Assembly (NCBI GenBank): GCA_030537915.1
Contig: JAUNUZ010000162.1
Coordinates: 1 to 5,908, forward strand
Length of the DNA: 5,908 bases
Source of the DNA: Micrococcales bacterium
GTDB lineage: Bacteria; Actinomycetota; Actinomycetes; Actinomycetales; Dermatophilaceae
Direction: 5' to 3'
Shown here: positions 5,795-5,908 of the stretch, piece after piece
Layout of the letters: each line of letters begins with the position of its first letter
Numbering within the stretch: position 1 is the first letter of the stretch
The notes under the pieces: model-generated
Told to the model about the DNA's origin: nothing
The model's input: the letters and a program-made list of their open reading frames with translations, nothing else
The model's database searches: none
Position numbers and translations under genes: made by a program

Positions 5795-5908
5795 CTACCG
5801 GCCGAAGATCCGGGGTGAGCCCGGCCGCAGCGTCACGGGCACGAGCACCTCGAAGCGCTCCTGCACGACGGGCATGTCGTGGCTGAACGGCTTGTCGTGT
5901 GAACGATG
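5795..5908 (-). CDS. C-terminal end of an unrecognised protein (partial)
   Basis: An open frame enters from the right edge on the minus strand and runs 37 codons to a TAG stop at 5795-5797. The visible piece reads HRSHDKPFSHDMPVVQERF, then about 10 mostly hydrophobic residues (EVLVPVTLRPG), and ends PRIFGR. Its base composition matches the neighbouring genes. The stop lies 4 bases before the dehydrogenase ATG, the spacing expected for adjacent genes of one operon, which is the main reason to believe it is real. I do not recognise the family from this fragment. The 5' end lies outside the window. Confidence 0.6.
   Translation of the reverse strand, partial: HRSHDKPFSHDMPVVQERFEVLVPVTLRPGSPRIFGR

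Noticed and set aside
4900..5886. 328-codon plus-strand frame and a similar minus-strand shifted frame (4779-5765) over the dehydrogenase
   Set aside because: Both overlap a dehydrogenase gene with intact zinc and cofactor motifs, and their products are low-complexity.
1..5908. Search by eye for CRISPR arrays, tRNA genes, insertion sequences or attachment sites
   Set aside because: No regularly spaced repeats, cloverleaf-like segments, transposase or integrase motifs, or terminal inverted repeats were found. The genes share one strand and similar composition, so nothing points to a mobile insert.

Overview
The window is about 5.9 kb of GC-rich, gene-dense bacterial DNA that looks like the chromosome of an actinomycete (Actinomycetota). 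The reasons are strong G/C preference at third codon positions, a TIGR03960-type radical SAM protein with an actinobacterial-style N-terminus, a RibF beginning MQRW, a small hemerythrin beginning MCQYCGCQ, and genes that appear to start without a Shine-Dalgarno leader. The genus cannot be fixed from the sequence.

Every recognised gene is on the minus strand, so transcription runs right to left. From the right edge: the last 37 codons of an unrecognised protein (5795-5908, cut by the window edge); four bases later a zinc-dependent medium-chain alcohol dehydrogenase (4723-5790); after about 110 bp, ribF, the bifunctional riboflavin kinase/FMN adenylyltransferase (3633-4613); after about 140 bp, a 660-residue B12-binding-like/radical SAM protein of unknown function (1507-3489); after 63 bp, a FetB/YbbM-family membrane permease (664-1443); and after about 125 bp, a hemerythrin-domain protein (42-539) with its own likely promoter and a clear ribosome binding site. 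No non-coding stretch exceeds 300 bases. No tRNA, rRNA, CRISPR array, transposase or integrase was seen.

Functionally this is mostly housekeeping and redox/iron metabolism. RibF makes FMN and FAD. The radical SAM protein needs a 4Fe-4S cluster. FetB-type permeases are linked to iron export. Hemerythrin-like proteins bind a diiron centre and are tied to oxygen, nitric oxide or iron-stress responses. An iron/redox theme for the left half is inference from adjacency only. I do not see a convincing new multi-gene system. The points most worth a second look are the radical SAM gene without its usual TIGR03936 partner next door, its cysteine-rich C-terminus, the CxxCxC head on the hemerythrin, and the repeat/palindrome upstream of the hemerythrin gene.
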